The notes under the pieces were generated by a model. That model searched no databases and was not told the DNA's origin. It saw only the letters and a program-made list of their open reading frames with translations. A stretch of 64,000 nt of DNA from Aquimarina mycalae (GTDB taxonomy: Bacteria > Bacteroidota > Bacteroidia > Flavobacteriales > Flavobacteriaceae). Below, in pieces: positions 45,735-54,813 of the stretch (positions are counted from its first letter, which is position 1; each line of letters starts with the position of its first letter). The translations under genes and the position numbers were made by a program. Location: the NCBI RefSeq assembly GCF_029906345.1, contig NZ_JARYGY010000007.1:62001-126000 (forward strand), given 5' to 3'.

Positions 45735-46634
45735 CTATTTGTTAGCTAGTTTTATATTAGAACCATTCACTACATATTCTATATTCATTGGAACAAAAAC
45801 AGCCTCTAACGCAATAGAGATATTGTTATGAACAAACCCTCCAGAAAATAGTTTATTTCCATCAATATTATCTCTTGTAAAAGTAACATCATACTGACGT
45901 TCTAATTCATCAAGAACCTGATGCAGTGGTGTACTTAAGAAAAGACTTTCTCCGCGTTTCCATAATGGTTCAGATTCTGAAATGGATCTTTTATTTAAAG
46001 TGCCATTCTTAAGTAAAACACCTTCTCCTTTCTGAATAATCTCTTCTTCATTTTGATTGGTGCCTACACGTACTTTTCCTTCATAGCAAACTACTTCAAA
46101 TACTGATACTCTTGATTTTACATTAAAAACAGTTCCTAATACCTCTATGATTCCCGAATCTGTTGAAACTACAAAGTTGTCACCCGTTTTTACTGTAAAC
46201 AAACCTTCTCCTTCTAATGTAACTACTCTATTTTTTGACCAAAAGAAACGATTATAGGTTAAGGATGATCCTGCATTAAGATCCACTTTGCTATCATCTG
46301 GTAAAATGATAGCAAGCTGTGTTCCCCGATCTGCGGTATAGGTAACTTTATTAAAGAACAACCCAAGGATTAGCAGGACAGATGCAGCTGCAGAGATTAC
46401 ATAAAGTAAAGGTTTCAAACGGATGACTTTTCCTTTTTGCTGATGTTGTAGTTTTTGTAAGGTTGTGGCTAAAGACTTTTCTTCATCAAAAGAAGGTGCA
46501 TGAAAATATTCAAGACCCTTTACAATTTTTTCGTAGTCTTCAAACTCTTCAGACTTTTTTAATTGTTCCAGTTCCTGAGGTGTTAAATCATTGTTTAACC
46601 ATTTTCCTAAATATGGATCTTTATCCTCGGACAT
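45735..46634 (-). CDS. FecR-family anti-sigma factor
   Basis: A 299-residue inner-membrane regulator: cytoplasmic N-terminus (1-75), one TM helix (about 77-95, LLYVISAAASVLLILGLFF), FecR domain about 100-200 (YTADRGTQLAIILPDDSKVDL is spread over it; ALLNAGSSLTY-like motif VDLNAGSSLTYNR) and a C-terminal STN-like DUF4974 domain (LFLSTPLHQVLDELERQYDV). It should hold the neighbouring ECF sigma factor until the TonB receptor signals through its STN domain. Confidence 0.92.
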   Translation of the reverse strand: MSEDKDPYLGKWLNNDLTPQELEQLKKSEEFEDYEKIVKGLEYFHAPSFDEEKSLATTLQKLQHQQKGKVIRLKPLLYVISAAASVLLILGLFFNKVTYTADRGTQLAIILPDDSKVDLNAGSSLTYNRFFWSKNRVVTLEGEGLFTVKTGDNFVVSTDSGIIEVLGTVFNVKSRVSVFEVVCYEGKVRVGTNQNEEEIIQKGEGVLLKNGTLNKRSISESEPLWKRGESLFLSTPLHQVLDELERQYDVTFTRDNIDGNKLFSGGFVHNNISIALEAVFVPMNIEYVVNGSNIKLANK

Positions 46635-46714
46635 CTAAATTAGTATTTGTTTCTCGAATAATTTGGGTTGTTGTTTGCCTTATAACCGCCGACAAACTAA
46701 ATACCCTACCCAAG

Positions 46715-47227
46715 CTAAATATTTTTTATAAGTTTTCTTAGTTTTTTTAGTGCATTGTGCATTCTCTTTTCTACAGCTTTAACCGATATGCCTAGCATTT
46801 CTGCAATTTCATTATATGTTTTCTTATCGATACGATTTAATAAAAAAACTTCTCTTTGCGCCTCGGTAAGATCCGCAATAGCTTGCTGCAGCTTGATCAT
46901 AAACTCTTTTTCTTCTAAAATAAAATCAGGAGATTCATGATTTCGATCTCTGTGAGATAATTTAGAATATTCTAGTCTCACTTTTTGATGCTCTACTTGA
47001 TTTAGAAATAAGTTAGTAGAAACCTTGTATAGAAAAGCTCGTGCTTTCTCAAATATTATTTTTTTACAATTATTCCATAATCGAATAAAAGATTCCTGCA
47101 TAATGTCTTCTGCCTGATCTGGATTTCCACATTTATAATAAATGTGATTTCTGATAGTCCTAGAATGTGTTTTAAACAACTCATTAAATACAGGTTGCTC
47201 ACAAACAGATTTAGAAGGGATATTCAT
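46715..47227 (-). CDS. ECF RNA polymerase sigma factor (FecI type)
   Basis: A 170-residue sigma-70 family protein. Region 2 is at about 20-90 (GNPDQAEDIMQESFIRLWNN) and region 4 at about 110-165 (LTEAQREVFLLNRIDKKTYN, EIAEMLGISVKAVEKRMHNA). It is the first gene of the sigma/FecR/receptor set and has a good promoter at 47289-47319. Expected to direct transcription of the receptor gene when ligand is sensed. Confidence 0.93.
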   Translation of the reverse strand: MNIPSKSVCEQPVFNELFKTHSRTIRNHIYYKCGNPDQAEDIMQESFIRLWNNCKKIIFEKARAFLYKVSTNLFLNQVEHQKVRLEYSKLSHRDRNHESPDFILEEKEFMIKLQQAIADLTEAQREVFLLNRIDKKTYNEIAEMLGISVKAVEKRMHNALKKLRKLIKNI

Positions 47228-47288
47228 AAACGGAATATTTTTTTTTTGATTGAGGGTAGGGTGCTTTTCTTATGGCCGGTTATACAGC

Positions 47289-47319
47289 CAAAAATAACTC
47301 TTTATGAATTCCAAAACAA
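47289..47319 (-). promoter_or_regulatory. Promoter of the ECF sigma gene
   Basis: Minus-strand TTTG (47320-47317), 20-base spacer, TATTTTTG (47296-47289): a full -33/-7 match with the same spacing as the RHS promoter. It overlaps the first codons of the divergent 47304 gene, so the two promoters may interfere. Confidence 0.6.
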
Positions 47320-48872
47320 ATCTTAGAATCATAGTACTTTTAATTACAGTCATTGCTATCACATCTATCGGTTTTAAACTAAAACCAGTATTAGAAAACT
47401 ATGATGACTTTAGTCCAGAAAAAGTATATAAGGTAAAATATAGTTACTTTTTTAAGTCAGCGGATAAAAATACATATGTAAAAACATTCATTCCGCAAGA
47501 TAATGCCAGACAAAGAATCTCTGGTGAAAACGCACAAAACAACAGTACATTATATTTTAATAAGAAAGAAGGTAAGCACGATAATATAAGAGCTATCTGG
47601 AATACGAAAGATAAGAACATATATCATTCTGTTGACTATGAGTTTACATTTGAAGGTAAAGATAAAAGCTATATTATCCCTAATACGTTCATAAAAGCAT
47701 CTGATTCTTATAAAAAATATCTTGAACCTACTTTAAATATTCAATCAGATGATGAGGCAATAGTTGCATTAGCTACCAAACTTGCTCAAAATGCCGAAAA
47801 TGATAAAGAGATTATTAGAAATATTTTTGACCATGTGTTACAAATTCCTTCTGCGCCTATTATAACATTAACGGATGCATTAACTGCAATCCAGCAAAAC
47901 AAAGCATCTTGTAATGGAAAGAGTAGATTGTTTATCGCTTTATCAAGAAACTTAGGATATCCAGCAAGAATCAAAGGTGGAATTATTGCAGAAAACGCGA
48001 ATAAGAGAACATCTCATGTTTGGGCAGAAGTGCTGATTAACGAAACCTGGATACCCTTTGATACGTTAAACAATCACTTTGCCTATATACCTTCTAATTA
48101 TTTAGAAATCTATACAGGAGACGAATTCTTAATTACACATACCTCTGGAATCCAATTTGATTACACTTATTTGATTCATGAAGTTAATCATATTAATTTC
48201 TTAAAAATGAACGCTTCAGAAATTCGGGAATTATCTGGAATTTCTCTTTGGCAACTTGTAGAAAGTGGGGTGATCCCTAAGAACTCGTTAGATCTTTTAT
48301 TGCTATTGCCTTTGGGAGGATTATTGGTTGCCTTTTTAAGAAACGTGGTAGGAGTAAAAACGTTTGGAATTTTTCTTCCAGTTTTGATTGCATTCTCGTT
48401 ACTACATATAGGTTTCTTGTCGGGAATTATATTATTTGTGGGACTCATACTATTGGTAGGATTGATCTCATATCCGTTTGATAAAATAGGGTTGTTATAT
48501 ACTCCAAAATTAGTAGTATCCCTTACTATTATGGTAGGTTTAATGATTATTGCCACTACATTAGGATTGAAGTATCATATTTCCTGGCTCACAACACTTA
48601 CTTTTTTTCCAACAATTATCCTGACGATCGCTGCCGAAAGGTTTTCGCGAGCAACAATAGAAGATGGATATAAGATGGCTGTTGACAAATTGTTTCAAAC
48701 CTTAATAGCAACTACAATCTGTTTTGGATTATTGTCTTGGCAGGCATTGCCATCTATCTTAATCATCTTTCCCGAAGTTATTCTTTTGATCATTACTTCA
48801 GCAATTTTATTAGGAAGATATATTGGTATTAGATGGGTAGAATTCTATCGCTTCAAACCATTGTTCAATTAG
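47304..48872 (+). CDS. Transglutaminase-like protein fused to a 7-TM domain
   Basis: A 522-residue inner-membrane protein: one N-terminal TM helix (about 8-25), an extracytoplasmic transglutaminase-like domain (about 35-310) and seven C-terminal TM helices (about 325-510). It matches the family described as a usually inactive transglutaminase fused to seven TM helices. Here, however, the Cys-His-Asp triad appears intact: C203 in KASCNGKSRLF, H238 in TSHVWAEV and D253 in WIPFDTLNN. The ATP-grasp gene starts 61 bases downstream and a barrel gene follows, so the three form an operon. Predicted role: envelope peptide or protein cross-linking or cleavage paired with ligase chemistry. Confidence 0.85.
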   Translation: MNSKTNLRIIVLLITVIAITSIGFKLKPVLENYDDFSPEKVYKVKYSYFFKSADKNTYVKTFIPQDNARQRISGENAQNNSTLYFNKKEGKHDNIRAIWNTKDKNIYHSVDYEFTFEGKDKSYIIPNTFIKASDSYKKYLEPTLNIQSDDEAIVALATKLAQNAENDKEIIRNIFDHVLQIPSAPIITLTDALTAIQQNKASCNGKSRLFIALSRNLGYPARIKGGIIAENANKRTSHVWAEVLINETWIPFDTLNNHFAYIPSNYLEIYTGDEFLITHTSGIQFDYTYLIHEVNHINFLKMNASEIRELSGISLWQLVESGVIPKNSLDLLLLLPLGGLLVAFLRNVVGVKTFGIFLPVLIAFSLLHIGFLSGIILFVGLILLVGLISYPFDKIGLLYTPKLVVSLTIMVGLMIIATTLGLKYHISWLTTLTFFPTIILTIAAERFSRATIEDGYKMAVDKLFQTLIATTICFGLLSWQALPSILIIFPEVILLIITSAILLGRYIGIRWVEFYRFKPLFN

Positions 48873-48933
48873 AACAATATAAATAGTAGTAAGTAAAAAT
48901 ATTACTTGAATATCTCAAAAAAACTTGAAAACT

Positions 48934-49818
48934 ATGTTATCGACAATGCTAAAAATAAAATCAAGAAGAAAATCAAATGTGATTGGTTTAAATGAGAGAA
49001 ACATTAACCTAATCTATCCTAATAATGAAAAGAAACATTATCCACTTGCCGATGATAAAGTGTTGACCAAGGAAATTTTGCATCAATATAATATTCCTTG
49101 TGCTGAAACCTATGCAGTGATCGAGTACAATAGTGATATTAAGAAAGCATGGGAAATATGCAAAAAATATAACGCGATGGCTATTAAACCTGCCAATGGA
49201 TGTGGTGGAGGTGGGATAAAAATTGTTCGTAAAGACAGAGATGGAAACTGGACAAGTAGTGGCAAAATAATAACAGAAAGACAGATTTTTCAGCATATGG
49301 CAGCAACTATTATGGGATTCTTTTCTCTAGGTTCTCATGATAGGGTTTTAGTAGAAGAGTGTATAGAGCCTCATCCTTTTTTTCATGATATATATCCGCA
49401 GGGAGTTCCTGATTTTAGGATTATCACATTACATCAGGTTCCTCTTATGGGAATGTTACGAATGCCTACAGATAGATCCGATGGAAAGGCAAACCTTCAT
49501 CAAAATGGTGTAGGTATTGGAGTAGATCTAGACAAAGGAACATTAACTGAAGTATACGATGGTAAAAATTACTTTGATCACCATCCTGATAGTAATTTTT
49601 TAATCAAAGACCTTCCTATCCCATATTGGAAAGAAATCATAGAAATATCAATTGAAACCGCAAAGGTATTCCCTTTACATTATTTAGGAATAGATATCGT
49701 AATTGATAAAAATAAAGGCCCACAAATTATGGAAATTAATGTGCGCCCTGGATTAGGAATACAATTAGTGAATAAACAAGGATTAAAAAAAGCAATAACA
49801 GAAAAAATAAACAAGTAA
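48934..49818 (+). CDS. ATP-grasp ligase (alpha-L-glutamate ligase-like)
   Basis: A 294-residue cytoplasmic ATP-grasp enzyme; the start is the ATG at 48934 (a TTG nine bases earlier is possible). The nucleotide loop is PANGCGGGGIKIV (about 90-102), the ATP-grasp core runs on through VLVEECIEPHPFFHD, and the metal/adenine end is MEINVRPGLGIQLVN. It belongs with the alpha-L-glutamate ligase-like/sugar-transferase-associated ATP-grasp proteins that accompany the 7-TM transglutaminase protein in many bacteria. It would join an amino acid or peptide to a carboxylate, substrate unknown. Confidence 0.88.
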   Translation: MLSTMLKIKSRRKSNVIGLNERNINLIYPNNEKKHYPLADDKVLTKEILHQYNIPCAETYAVIEYNSDIKKAWEICKKYNAMAIKPANGCGGGGIKIVRKDRDGNWTSSGKIITERQIFQHMAATIMGFFSLGSHDRVLVEECIEPHPFFHDIYPQGVPDFRIITLHQVPLMGMLRMPTDRSDGKANLHQNGVGIGVDLDKGTLTEVYDGKNYFDHHPDSNFLIKDLPIPYWKEIIEISIETAKVFPLHYLGIDIVIDKNKGPQIMEINVRPGLGIQLVNKQGLKKAITEKINK

Positions 49819-49837
49819 TACAAGGAAAACAACACAT

Positions 49838-50971
49838 ATGAATTCATTAAAAACAACCATAACAACTATCCTGGTACTAGCAAGTATTGGTGCATATTCA
49901 CAAATCAAAAATACCTTACAAGCAGAAACTCAAATAGGGTATGAGTATAACTATTTTCGTAGTCCTGATGAAATACGAACAGAAGGAGTTATTTTGAATA
50001 AAGATGATTTAATATCCAGTAGTTTTTATCAGGATGTTGAACTTAATTATAAGTTTCGATATAAATGGAATAAAAATAGACTTAGAGTCTATGTAAACCC
50101 TTTTTCAAGACTATTTTACGAGAATTTTGATGATAGTTATTGGAGCTTGAATGTAAATGCAAAGTATGATCACCAATTTAATAAGTCTATATCCTTATTA
50201 TCAGAAGTAAGGTTTCTGAGAATGAATAGAGAGGGACTTGGCGGAGATCAAGATGTACTAATTAATCCACTTGGATATACCAATTATGGAGGAACCTTAG
50301 GATTAGAGTTAGCACTTTATAGAAATAATGAACTTACAGTAGAAGGGTTTTATAATTTTAAAAATTTTGATGCTTTTGGGACTCGTGATTTACAATATCA
50401 TGAGTATGGAGCACAATTTTCTTGGATGCAGGTATTTAGAGTTAATAAGTTGAAACACAAAATAGGTGTAACGGGATATGTAAAAAAGAGATTGTATGAT
50501 ACATTTAATGCAAGTGATATTGAGTCCAATGGAGAAAGAGATTGGGATTACTTAAAAGGAACCTTGTTTTATAAATTGCCATTGCACAGGCATTTCGAAG
50601 TAAAACCAAGCTTTGTGTATTATGTTAGAATTGACAATTCTACCAATCGTTCTGGATTTAATCAATATGGTCCAGGAATTGCCCTGAAATACGATAATAA
50701 TAAAACGAAGATAAGAGGTACGTTTTCGTTCATCACTAGAAATTATACAGATATCGAAGCCAGGAATACTGATGGACTTATTGGAGAACGATTACAATAT
50801 GAATATGCTAACTTTCAATTAAATGGCGCCCATAAAATTGGAAACGGGTTTTCATTAACCGCAACCCTGTTTTCAAAAATCCGTAGTACAAATTATAGTG
50901 ATATAGATGCAAGATCTTTTAGAAATTATAGGAATCAATATGCCGGAATCGGCGTATTGTGGGAGTTTTAA
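49838..50971 (+). CDS. Predicted outer-membrane beta-barrel protein
   Basis: A 377-residue protein with a signal peptide (ends GAYSQ) and alternating amphipathic strands throughout, many ending in aromatic residues (YYVRIDNS, FSFITRNYTD), terminating in VLWEF, a C-terminal phenylalanine typical of outer-membrane barrels. No family recognised. It lies 19 bases after the ATP-grasp gene and is closed by a strong terminator, so it is the third member of the cassette; it may export or receive the product. Confidence 0.75.
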   Translation: MNSLKTTITTILVLASIGAYSQIKNTLQAETQIGYEYNYFRSPDEIRTEGVILNKDDLISSSFYQDVELNYKFRYKWNKNRLRVYVNPFSRLFYENFDDSYWSLNVNAKYDHQFNKSISLLSEVRFLRMNREGLGGDQDVLINPLGYTNYGGTLGLELALYRNNELTVEGFYNFKNFDAFGTRDLQYHEYGAQFSWMQVFRVNKLKHKIGVTGYVKKRLYDTFNASDIESNGERDWDYLKGTLFYKLPLHRHFEVKPSFVYYVRIDNSTNRSGFNQYGPGIALKYDNNKTKIRGTFSFITRNYTDIEARNTDGLIGERLQYEYANFQLNGAHKIGNGFSLTATLFSKIRSTNYSDIDARSFRNYRNQYAGIGVLWEF

Positions 50972-51003
50972 GATTTCTCCCAAATGATGGTTGGTTTTTT
51001 TAG

Positions 51004-51036
51004 TTAAGCGTTACTTTTGTAGCGCTTAATTTTTTA
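51004..51036 (+). terminator. Terminator of the transglutaminase/ATP-grasp cassette
   Basis: TTAAGCGTTAC and GTAGCGCTTAA pair over 11 positions (one T-G) around TTTT, followed by a T-run. Confidence 0.85.
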
Positions 51037-51068
51037 TGTAGAAATTGAAAGTATAGTACAGATACATT

Positions 51069-51425
51069 ATGGCTAGAGACGAAAAATTAAAAGAACGCTG
51101 GGAAGAATTGGTGACGAAATTATCAAATCAATTTGCTGATGGAGATGAATTAGATCTCGATGCAATTATTTACCTTATCGGAGTACAAGAATTAGGACAG
51201 GTACATCGTAGATTTAAGAAAGACGAAAAGTTAGATCTTATGCATATTGCGATATGTCGATTATTAGAACCATATGGTTATTATGAGTTTGATTATTTTG
51301 ATGAAGAAGGATGGCCTCATTATATTGTAAAAGAAGAATTACCTAATCTTAAGGCAGGAGAGCAATCAGTACTTATGAAAGAAGCAATAGTTAGTTATTT
51401 TCTGACAAGTAAGTATATTTCTTAG
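51069..51425 (+). CDS. Conserved small cytoplasmic protein, unknown function
   Basis: A 118-residue acidic protein (MARDEKLKERWEELV start; DGDELDLDAIIYLIGVQELG; DLMHIAICRLLEPYGYYEFD). It appears helical, with no signal peptide or TM segment. It looks like a conserved Flavobacteriaceae protein, but I cannot assign a role. It sits alone between the cassette terminator and the AraC-type regulator. Confidence 0.7.
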   Translation: MARDEKLKERWEELVTKLSNQFADGDELDLDAIIYLIGVQELGQVHRRFKKDEKLDLMHIAICRLLEPYGYYEFDYFDEEGWPHYIVKEELPNLKAGEQSVLMKEAIVSYFLTSKYIS

Positions 51426-51457
51426 TTGTGTGTAATCTGAAAAACTTCATACATTTG
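51426..51457 (+). promoter_or_regulatory. Promoter touching the start of the AraC-type gene
   Basis: TTG (51426-51428), 21-base spacer and TACATTTG (51450-51457) fit the Bacteroidota consensus. The only plausible start of the gene, TTG at 51460, is two bases downstream, which would imply a leaderless or nearly leaderless message. Confidence 0.4.
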
Positions 51458-51459
51458 AT

Positions 51460-52587
51460 TTGAATCATCAATTTTCTTTATTTGATTTATTAATTCTAAT
51501 TGGAATAATTCAAGGAATTATTACGGGTGTATTATTACTAAATTCAAAAAAGAACAAAAGGAGTAATAAATATCTTGCTTTAGCCTTATTTTCTTTTTGT
51601 TTTTTAAGTACTAAACCTCTTTTACATACATTACAACTTTGGGATACTAAGCTATTTAGGTTTTTTCCAAATGCTATTGAACTAATACTGTCACCTTTGA
51701 TATATTTCTATATAAGGTCACTTGTAAACCCAAAATTTCATTTTAAAACTAAATTCTGGCTACATTTCGTACCATTCTTTTTGTCTCAAACCTATGCGTT
51801 TATTGTATATTTTTCTGCTTTAAGAGTAAATGATTTTAGTCAAAAAGATAGTATTGCCAAAAACCTTCATTTCAATGATATAAAACAGTTAGATGAATAT
51901 GTACTCTTAATTTCCTTAGCATTGTACTTGTTCTATGGATATAAGGAATTGATAAATTATAAAAAGTGGCTAGATAATACAACTTCAGATAGCTCATTTC
52001 CTGATTTTAAATGGTTAAAAGATATATTTGGCTTATCCACAATTATTGGTGTATTTTTAGTAATAAATCATTCGTTAGATATTTTTTTAGATTTAAAAAG
52101 CAGATCCATAATACATTATGACTTGCTCATGCTTTTTATTTCATTCGTAATTTACTATTTAGGGTTAAAAGGGTATTTGCAACCTGATTTTTCTTTTATA
52201 AGGAGTGAAACCAATGCCGACAATAAAACAGATGTTGCTTTATCTGTTGTTAAGGTTAAAGAAATAAAAGTACTACTATCGAAAGCGATGGAAGAAGATA
52301 AAGTATTCCTGAATCCTAAACTTACTATTAAAGAATTGTCTGCTATTTTAAATGTTCCTCAAAGAGAAGTTTCTATATGCATCAATAAACACTTCAAATT
52401 AAGTTTTAGAGAATTCATTAATAATTATCGAGTAGAAGAAGTGAAATCTAAATTAAAGGATAAAGATTTTAGCCATATGTCTATTCTGGGAATAGCCCTA
52501 GAATGTGGTTTTAATTCAGAAGCTAGTTTTTACAGAGTATTTAAAAAAAATACTGGGATATCACCAAAGGAATATCTTCAGCAATAA
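51460..52587 (+). CDS. Membrane AraC-family transcription regulator
   Basis: A 375-residue protein with a TTG start (no ATG near). Residues 1-230 hold about seven hydrophobic segments; residues about 270-375 form an AraC-type double HTH (LTIKELSAILNVPQREVSIC, then MSILGIALECGFNSEASFYR, VFKKNTGISPKEYLQ). Such 7TM-AraC proteins are common in Flavobacteria and link an unknown membrane signal to DNA binding. The amidohydrolase gene 117 bases downstream is a plausible target. Confidence 0.88.
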   Translation: MNHQFSLFDLLILIGIIQGIITGVLLLNSKKNKRSNKYLALALFSFCFLSTKPLLHTLQLWDTKLFRFFPNAIELILSPLIYFYIRSLVNPKFHFKTKFWLHFVPFFLSQTYAFIVYFSALRVNDFSQKDSIAKNLHFNDIKQLDEYVLLISLALYLFYGYKELINYKKWLDNTTSDSSFPDFKWLKDIFGLSTIIGVFLVINHSLDIFLDLKSRSIIHYDLLMLFISFVIYYLGLKGYLQPDFSFIRSETNADNKTDVALSVVKVKEIKVLLSKAMEEDKVFLNPKLTIKELSAILNVPQREVSICINKHFKLSFREFINNYRVEEVKSKLKDKDFSHMSILGIALECGFNSEASFYRVFKKNTGISPKEYLQQ

Positions 52588-52612
52588 AGATTGTATATAA
52601 TCTTCATTTTTC

Positions 52613-52636
52613 ACTCTCAAAAAGTGTTTTGAGAGT
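52613..52636. terminator. Inverted repeat between AraC-type and amidohydrolase genes
   Basis: ACTCTCAAAA and TTTTGAGAGT around AGTG form ten pairs. There is no proper T-run, so it may be a weak terminator or an operator of the next gene. Confidence 0.45.
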
Positions 52637-52704
52637 CTTGTATGCCTTTTAAGAGTAACAAATGCGATAATTCTTTTGTCTTTTGTACAAATCTTAAAAA
52701 CATC

Positions 52705-54234
52705 ATGAGACGAAAAACAATCAAAAAATGGGTATTAGGAATAACTTTAACTGTGATTACTGGAAGTATAGTATCCTGTTTAGGTGTTAAATCCCAAATA
52801 AATCAACATCTCGGAAAAAAAACAGAACTAGTCAACACATCAAACTTTAAAACATCTTCGGGTTCAATAGCCATAAAAAATATAAGCGCACTTTCATCAG
52901 ATTGTTCACAAATGTTAGACAGTTTGACGGTCTTAATAAAAGATGGTAAAATTATAAACGTAGCAAAACAAGTTGATATAACAAGTGATTATACCATAGT
53001 AGACGGAACTGGAAAATATCTAATTCCAGGGCTTATCGACACACATGTTCACCTAAAAAACAGTAAAAATGATTTGTTACTTTATGTGGCTAATGGTATT
53101 ACATATGTGGGCGAAATGACTGGAAGTAAAAGACATTTACAATGGCGTGAAGAGGCTAAAAGCGGCTCACTTAGTCCTAGAATATATGTAGCAACAAGAA
53201 AAGTAGGAAGCCAAAAGGGTATAATTCGAAAAATAAAAGGAGCTTTTTTTGATCAACCTCTTAATTATACAAAAACAAAAAAAGCTAGAAAAGCAGTTCA
53301 AAAATTTAAAGAACAAGGTTTTGATGCAATTAAACTTAATGGCACTTTAAATAAAGAAATATATGAAGCCATAACAAATGAGGCTAAAAAACACAATGTT
53401 CCTGCGATTGGTCACTTAAGCTTTTCTGTTGGATTGGATGGTTTGTATTCTTCGGGGCAATCACAATTGTCACACATAGAAGAGATTACTAAAAACACAA
53501 TGGAAGATTATACAGGAATTGTGTATAATACACCAAATGAATATCTAGATTACCTAAATCAAAAGAGTGATTCTATTGCCATTAAACTTAAAGAAAGTAA
53601 TATAATCGTAGCTTCTACAATATCAGTTATTGAAAGCGTTCCAAAACAAAATTTTGATATAGAAAATTTCTTAGAATCTATTGAACTTGAATATGAAAAC
53701 CCTGGACTTATTGAAGGTTCTAAATTAGCAAAAGGCTGGTTACCTGGGAATAACAGTTATGAAAATATGGAAATTAAAAACAATCCCGAGCTAGTTAGAA
53801 AAAGTAAAATATTCTGGGAAACGTATGTAAAGGCGTACTATATCATGACTAAAGCTTTAATCAGGAATGGTGTCACTATAACTGTCGGAACAGATGCAAA
53901 TGTTACTGGTGTTATTCCAGGTTTTTCTTTGCATGATGAATTAGAATCACTTAGTAAATGTGGTATGTCAAACTCGAAAATTCTTCATGCAGCAACAATA
54001 GCACCAGCTCAATGGATGCAAAGTGAAACTGGAAAAATTAAAATAGGATATGACGCAGATTTAGTTATTTTAGAAAAAAACCCTTTGATAGATATCAAAA
54101 ATAGTAGAACAATTAATACTGTAATTGTGAATGGAAAACTTTTGAATAGGAAAGAACTAGATTCAATATTACAATCAGTAAAAGAAGCTAATAATAGAAG
54201 TAGAAAAATTAGTATTGATAAATTTATTAACTAA
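52705..54234 (+). CDS. Amidohydrolase-family lipoprotein
   Basis: The start is placed at the ATG at 52705, which begins a lipoprotein signal (MRRKTIKKWVLGITLTVI, lipobox SIVSC); an upstream ATG at 52642 would bury it. The 509-residue protein has the amidohydrolase metal site HVH in IPGLIDTHVHL (about 111-121), later histidines in AIGHLSF and QLSHIEE, and the final Asp in TVGTDANVTG, then the usual C-terminal return to the small beta domain (GYDADLVILEKNPL). It resembles imidazolonepropionase-like/prolidase-type hydrolases. Substrate unknown. Confidence 0.88.
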   Translation: MRRKTIKKWVLGITLTVITGSIVSCLGVKSQINQHLGKKTELVNTSNFKTSSGSIAIKNISALSSDCSQMLDSLTVLIKDGKIINVAKQVDITSDYTIVDGTGKYLIPGLIDTHVHLKNSKNDLLLYVANGITYVGEMTGSKRHLQWREEAKSGSLSPRIYVATRKVGSQKGIIRKIKGAFFDQPLNYTKTKKARKAVQKFKEQGFDAIKLNGTLNKEIYEAITNEAKKHNVPAIGHLSFSVGLDGLYSSGQSQLSHIEEITKNTMEDYTGIVYNTPNEYLDYLNQKSDSIAIKLKESNIIVASTISVIESVPKQNFDIENFLESIELEYENPGLIEGSKLAKGWLPGNNSYENMEIKNNPELVRKSKIFWETYVKAYYIMTKALIRNGVTITVGTDANVTGVIPGFSLHDELESLSKCGMSNSKILHAATIAPAQWMQSETGKIKIGYDADLVILEKNPLIDIKNSRTINTVIVNGKLLNRKELDSILQSVKEANNRSRKISIDKFIN

Positions 54235-54299
54235 TAAAATACGCAACCTTTAGGAAAGTAATGTATCTTCTACTTAAAAAGTCTCAAAAACAATCAATT

Positions 54300-54725
54300 A
54301 TGAAAAAACGTATTCTTTTGTTTGCTATTTCCTTTTCCATGGTAATAATTTCTTGCGGAGATGACGATGATGGGATCGATCAAGATCTCTTGATAGGATC
54401 TTGGAAATTATCTCAAGAATTCGAAGATGGTGAACTTATTGTATCTGATCCTTGTGATTTGCAAGGAAGTTTAACATTTAATGCCGATGGTACGTTAGAA
54501 TCAGAATTTTATGAAGAAGACGGAAATGAAAACTGTATTTTAGTAGTAGAGTATGAAGATACAGGAACTTGGGAAAATAAAGGAAATGGAATATATACCT
54601 TTATTATTGATGGAGAAGCTAGCACTGATGAAATCAAATTTTCTGAGAATACTTTTTATATAGAATACTCTGATACTTTTGAAGGAGAAACTACAGAGTT
54701 TAGAGAAGTATTTGAGAGAATTTAG
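54300..54725 (+). CDS. Lipocalin-like lipoprotein
   Basis: Starting from the ATG at 54300, 141 residues: lipobox IISCGDDDD, then LIGSWKLSQEFEDGEL (about 27-42), LTFNADGTLES and a beta-rich remainder, which matches the small lipocalin-like domain lipoproteins of Bacteroidota. It probably binds a small hydrophobic ligand or serves as a surface lipoprotein. It follows the amidohydrolase gene by 65 bases and has its own terminator. Confidence 0.8.
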   Translation: MKKRILLFAISFSMVIISCGDDDDGIDQDLLIGSWKLSQEFEDGELIVSDPCDLQGSLTFNADGTLESEFYEEDGNENCILVVEYEDTGTWENKGNGIYTFIIDGEASTDEIKFSENTFYIEYSDTFEGETTEFREVFERI

Positions 54726-54756
54726 AGAATCTTCAAATAGCAATTATTTATCTTAA

Positions 54757-54788
54757 AAAAGATACTTTTACTAGAGTATCTTTTTTTA
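54757..54788 (+). terminator. Terminator after lipocalin-like gene
   Basis: AAAGATAC and GTATCTTT with a ten-base loop, followed by seven T. Confidence 0.85.
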
Positions 54789-54813
54789 TTTTTATAGATG
54801 TAATTTTTAAAAA

